Source: Dehalococcoidia bacterium
GTDB lineage: Bacteria > Chloroflexota > Dehalococcoidia > GIF9 > AB-539-J10
NCBI GenBank assembly: GCA_023129815.1
Contig: JAGMBH010000033.1
Span: 1 to 7,066, forward strand
DNA length: 7,066 bases
Direction of reading: 5' to 3'
The position numbers and the translations under genes were made by a program. Numbering within the stretch: the first letter of the stretch is position 1; each line of letters starts with the position of its first letter. The notes beneath the pieces were generated by a model. It was not told where the DNA came from, made no database searches, and saw nothing but the letters and a program-made list of their open reading frames with translations. Below, in pieces: positions 5,983 through 7,066 of the stretch.

Positions 5983-6012
5983 ATAATAGATTATTGCCTG
6001 CCGATTGGTCAA
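5983..6012 (-). promoter_or_regulatory. Sigma-70-like promoter of the secreted-protein operon
   Basis: On the minus strand, TTGACC (6012-6007) and TATTAT (5988-5983) are separated by 18 bases, five of six matches to each consensus hexamer. Transcription would start near 5976, just ahead of TTG 5973. This argues against the ATG at 6078 as the translation start. The region before paralogue 2 has no comparable promoter, so one transcript for all three genes is likely. Confidence 0.6.
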
Positions 6013-6107
6013 GGACTTTAGTACTAAAAAGACAAAAAACTTGAAATGAGAAAAACCTATCACGCTTAGTTTGACCATCTTTGATAGCCAATGGTAAACT
6101 ACATTTA

Positions 6108-6182
<75 letters not shown>

Positions 6183-6194
6183 CCAATAAATACA

Positions 6195-6208
6195 AGCAGA
6201 CTTCTGCT
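6195..6208 (+). other. Short palindrome just after the tRNA
   Basis: AGCAGA-CT-TCTGCT is a perfect 6-bp stem with a 2-base loop starting 13 bases after the encoded CCA. No T tract follows. It could help end or process the tRNA transcript, or be a leftover of the integrated element. Confidence 0.35.
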
Positions 6209-6220
6209 GAACAAAGGACT

Positions 6221-6412
6221 CCTCTAAATCCTCGGCTTACTCATGTCTTTGCTACACTATGGTTAAAGAGCGGTGGAGATAGCTTGATGCTACAGAGATT
6301 GTTGGGACATACTACACTGATGATGACGAATAGGTATTGTCAGGCAGTGGGATGCTATGACGCGATAGAGAGTCACAAACGTTATTCACCGGTGGATAGG
6401 CTGATACTCTAG
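6221..6412 (+). pseudogene. Tyrosine recombinase (phage integrase family), C-terminal relic 1
   Basis: The frame reads PLNPRLTHVFATLWLKSGGDSLMLQRLLGH, then TTLMMTNRYCQ and HKRYSPVDRLIL before TAG. This matches the end of the integrase catalytic domain, where intact members have HxLRHTFATLWL, LLGH and the nucleophile in MTxRY. Here the HxxR box is degraded (PRLT in place of HxLR, losing the catalytic histidine and arginine), while the GH and the tyrosine persist. Everything N-terminal is missing and there is no start codon of its own; the open frame runs back into the tRNA. It is thus a dead remnant of an element that integrated at the adjacent tRNA gene. Confidence 0.8.
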
Positions 6413-6499
6413 ACTAGATACTCCCAATCTGTATTTTGCTACGGTGCTGTGGAAGCTCACAAGACATTTAGTCCTTTGGATAACTTAGGGAAGTGGTAA
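6413..6499 (+). pseudogene. Tyrosine recombinase, C-terminal relic 2
   Basis: Directly after the stop of relic 1, and in the same frame, the sequence reads TRYSQSVFCYGAVEAHKTFSPLDNLGKW then TAA. It aligns with the last part of relic 1 (NRYCQAVGCYDAIESHKRYSPVDRL) from the catalytic tyrosine onward. The DNA of the two copies is clearly diverged, so this is the tail of a different integrase rather than a recent duplicate. The junction lies at the active-site tyrosine codon. Confidence 0.7.
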
Positions 6500-6736
6500 T
6501 CCGCTAAAGTCCCGCCAAGCGTAGACTGAACAGCAATCAATAGTAAACCATAGCCCACAAAGTATACCCGCCTAGAATTCGCTCTGTGAAAGTTGCTGAG
6601 TGTAAAAAGTGGCTGTTTTTGCCCTTGTTTAATTGTCTAGAACCAAAGCAAAGTTGGTATGCTGGACAGGGAGTGAAGTTTGAAAATTGAGAACCAGAAC
6701 CGAAGGACGCTACTATTCTATAGGTGGATGATGGGG
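6500..6736. other. Intergenic stretch without recognisable genes
   Basis: This stretch of 237 bases separates the integrase relics from the minus-strand gene ending at 6737. A 48-codon open frame on the plus strand (6547-6690) has no supported start or family resemblance. No convincing repeat, RNA or terminator was found; it may be decayed mobile-element DNA. Confidence 0.4.
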
Positions 6737-7066
6737 TTAAGGATATTCCTGCTGAGCAAGAGCATCATACTTGTCTTGGAGAATCGTGTAGATGCCTGTG
6801 CTGATTCCATCCAAGTTGTAACTTATCCTTCCCACCAAGTCTGGGAGTTCATGTAGAAGCTCGATTAGCAGTCTTTCATCAACCACTATCGGGTTGCCCT
6901 GAGAATCAACTGGATAACGGAAATGCTGTGAATCGGGGTCAATTTCTGCAAACTTTTTCAGGTCGGCTTCGAGAGCATTGTAAGCTTGTATTATCTGTTT
7001 AATATATTCCTGACTTTCTGCGAATTGCGGGTCAACCAACTTGTCCGTTTTTTGCAGAGCTTTCCT
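6737..7066 (-). CDS. Conserved hypothetical protein, possibly HEPN-like, C-terminal part
   Basis: The minus-strand frame enters from the right edge without a stop and ends in TAA at 6737-6739, so at least 109 C-terminal residues are visible and the true start is outside the window. The TTG at 7037-7039 is probably internal. The protein looks helical: EYIKQIIQAYNALEADLKKFAEIDPDS, then the short block FRYPVDSQGNP (about 49-59), then LLIELLHELPDLVGRISYNLDGISTGIYTILQ. A DPDS...FRYPVD.xG block followed by helices resembles hypothetical proteins with HEPN-like helical domains, but no catalytic RxxxxH motif is visible in this part, so the assignment is tentative. Its position beside a tRNA with integrase relics suggests accessory cargo. 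Confidence 0.55.
   Translation of the reverse strand, partial: RKALQKTDKLVDPQFAESQEYIKQIIQAYNALEADLKKFAEIDPDSQHFRYPVDSQGNPIVVDERLLIELLHELPDLVGRISYNLDGISTGIYTILQDKYDALAQQEYP

Noticed and set aside
5021..5986. Plus-strand open frames at 5021-5362, 5419-5607, 5617-5829 and 5720-5986
   Set aside because: They are antisense to two paralogous secreted-protein genes whose conservation is in the minus-strand protein; no start signals or domains are visible.
6547..6690. 48-codon plus-strand open frame
   Set aside because: No Shine-Dalgarno-supported start, no recognisable protein features, and a length expected by chance.

Overview
The window looks like a chromosomal segment of an uncultivated bacterium with moderate GC and ordinary bacterial signals (Shine-Dalgarno sites, sigma-70-like promoters, a CCA-encoding tRNA). 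The protein types fit Chloroflexota, perhaps Dehalococcoidia: a short DUF4405 cytochrome-like protein, small secreted beta-proteins, and small palindromic intergenic repeats. That placement is a guess from family resemblance, not a phylogeny.

Left part (1-4128, + strand). It opens with the C-terminal 153 residues of the primosomal helicase PriA and closes with peptide deformylase (def). priA-def is a neighbourhood often kept in bacteria. Here it is split by an AMP-forming acetyl-CoA synthetase (acs), a frameshifted small winged-helix regulator and a two-helix DUF4405 membrane protein. The last 16 codons of priA and its downstream leader occur a second time just after acs. The two priA tails differ only at synonymous sites, so acs lies between two diverged copies of the same priA-end/leader module. 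This looks like the scar of homologous exchange or insertion. Each leader copy carries a small three-armed foldable element with the same outer stem (GTAGT/ACTAC) but unrelated arm sequences.

Middle part (4199-6012, - strand, convergent with def). A compact three-gene operon encodes two paralogous secreted beta-rich proteins, each 186 residues when aligned from equivalent starts, and a secreted, C-terminally membrane-anchored Ig-like protein. A good sigma-70-like promoter precedes it. The last two genes overlap (TGATG). The three products probably form an envelope-associated assembly of unknown function.

Right part (6108-7066). A tRNA-Met(CAT) gene is followed at once by two tandem, decayed C-terminal fragments of different tyrosine recombinases, the mark of a reused tRNA integration site. 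After about 240 bases with nothing recognisable comes the C-terminal part of a minus-strand conserved hypothetical protein, possibly HEPN-like, which runs off the window edge.

No CRISPR array, complete transposase or rRNA was seen.
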